NCBI GenBank assembly: GCA_943914515.1
Contig: CALUCI010000121.1
Location: 1 to 16,441 of the forward strand
DNA: 16,441 bases
Direction: 5' to 3'
Source: an uncultured Pseudomonas sp.
Lineage (GTDB): Bacteria > Pseudomonadota > Gammaproteobacteria > Pseudomonadales > Pseudomonadaceae
Made by a program: the position numbers and the translations under genes. This document shows, one piece after another, positions 1-16,441 of this stretch (positions are counted from its first letter, which is position 1; each line of letters opens with the position of its first letter). The notes beneath the pieces are model-generated. The model was not told the DNA's origin and made no database searches. It worked only from the letters and a program-made list of their open reading frames with translations.

Positions 1-16441
<16,441 letters not shown>

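Overview
The window is one uninterrupted piece of a giant nonribosomal peptide synthetase (NRPS) gene on the minus strand. Reading down from 16441, a single frame (complete codons 16439 to 3, 5479 codons) stays open with no stop, no start and no intergenic gap, so both ends of the gene lie outside. GC richness, strong C/G-ending codon preference and the style of the domains point to a fluorescent Pseudomonas; this is inferred from sequence character only.

Domain order in the direction of translation (high to low coordinates): A1(partial)-T1 / C2-A2-T2-E2 / C3-A3-T3 / C4-A4-T4-E4 / C5-A5(partial). The layout is self-consistent. T2 and T4, which precede epimerization domains, carry the GGDSI form of the carrier motif, while T1 and T3 carry GGHSL. 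C3 and C5, which follow the E domains, have DCL-type openings (YPLTPMQEGML, YPLSPMQQGML). C2 and C4 have LCL-type openings (LSYSQQRMWFL, LSYAQQRQWFL).

Binding-pocket codes read by hand are A1 DVWHFGRIN (not recognised, perhaps acidic), A2 DAEGIGAVM (Lys/Orn-like), A3 DIWELTADD (2,4-diaminobutyrate-type), A4 DVWHVSLID (Ser) and A5 DVWHVSLID (Ser). The predicted segment is X - D-(Lys/Orn) - L-Dab - D-Ser - L-Ser. From memory, a basic residue followed by Dab, Ser and Ser is the core of the corrugatin/ornicorrugatin family of lipopeptide siderophores of Pseudomonas. A synthetase of that family is my preferred reading; a pyoverdine peptide synthetase is the main alternative. No thioesterase, loading module, hydroxylase, transporter or regulator is visible to settle it.

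The most striking structure is a direct repeat. Positions 1-1152 and 4462-5613 (offset 4461 bp, exactly 1487 codons) match base for base as far as I can read, and the repeat runs off the window edge. It covers nearly all of the two Ser adenylation domains, with one boundary at the A1 core motif, and points to very recent gene conversion or module duplication (or an assembly artefact). Other oddities are HHxxxEG in C2 instead of HHxxxDG, HHxxxDA in C3, and a four-unit 7-bp tandem repeat in the T3-C4 linker. Very long open frames on the plus strand are codon-register shadows of the NRPS and are not genes.
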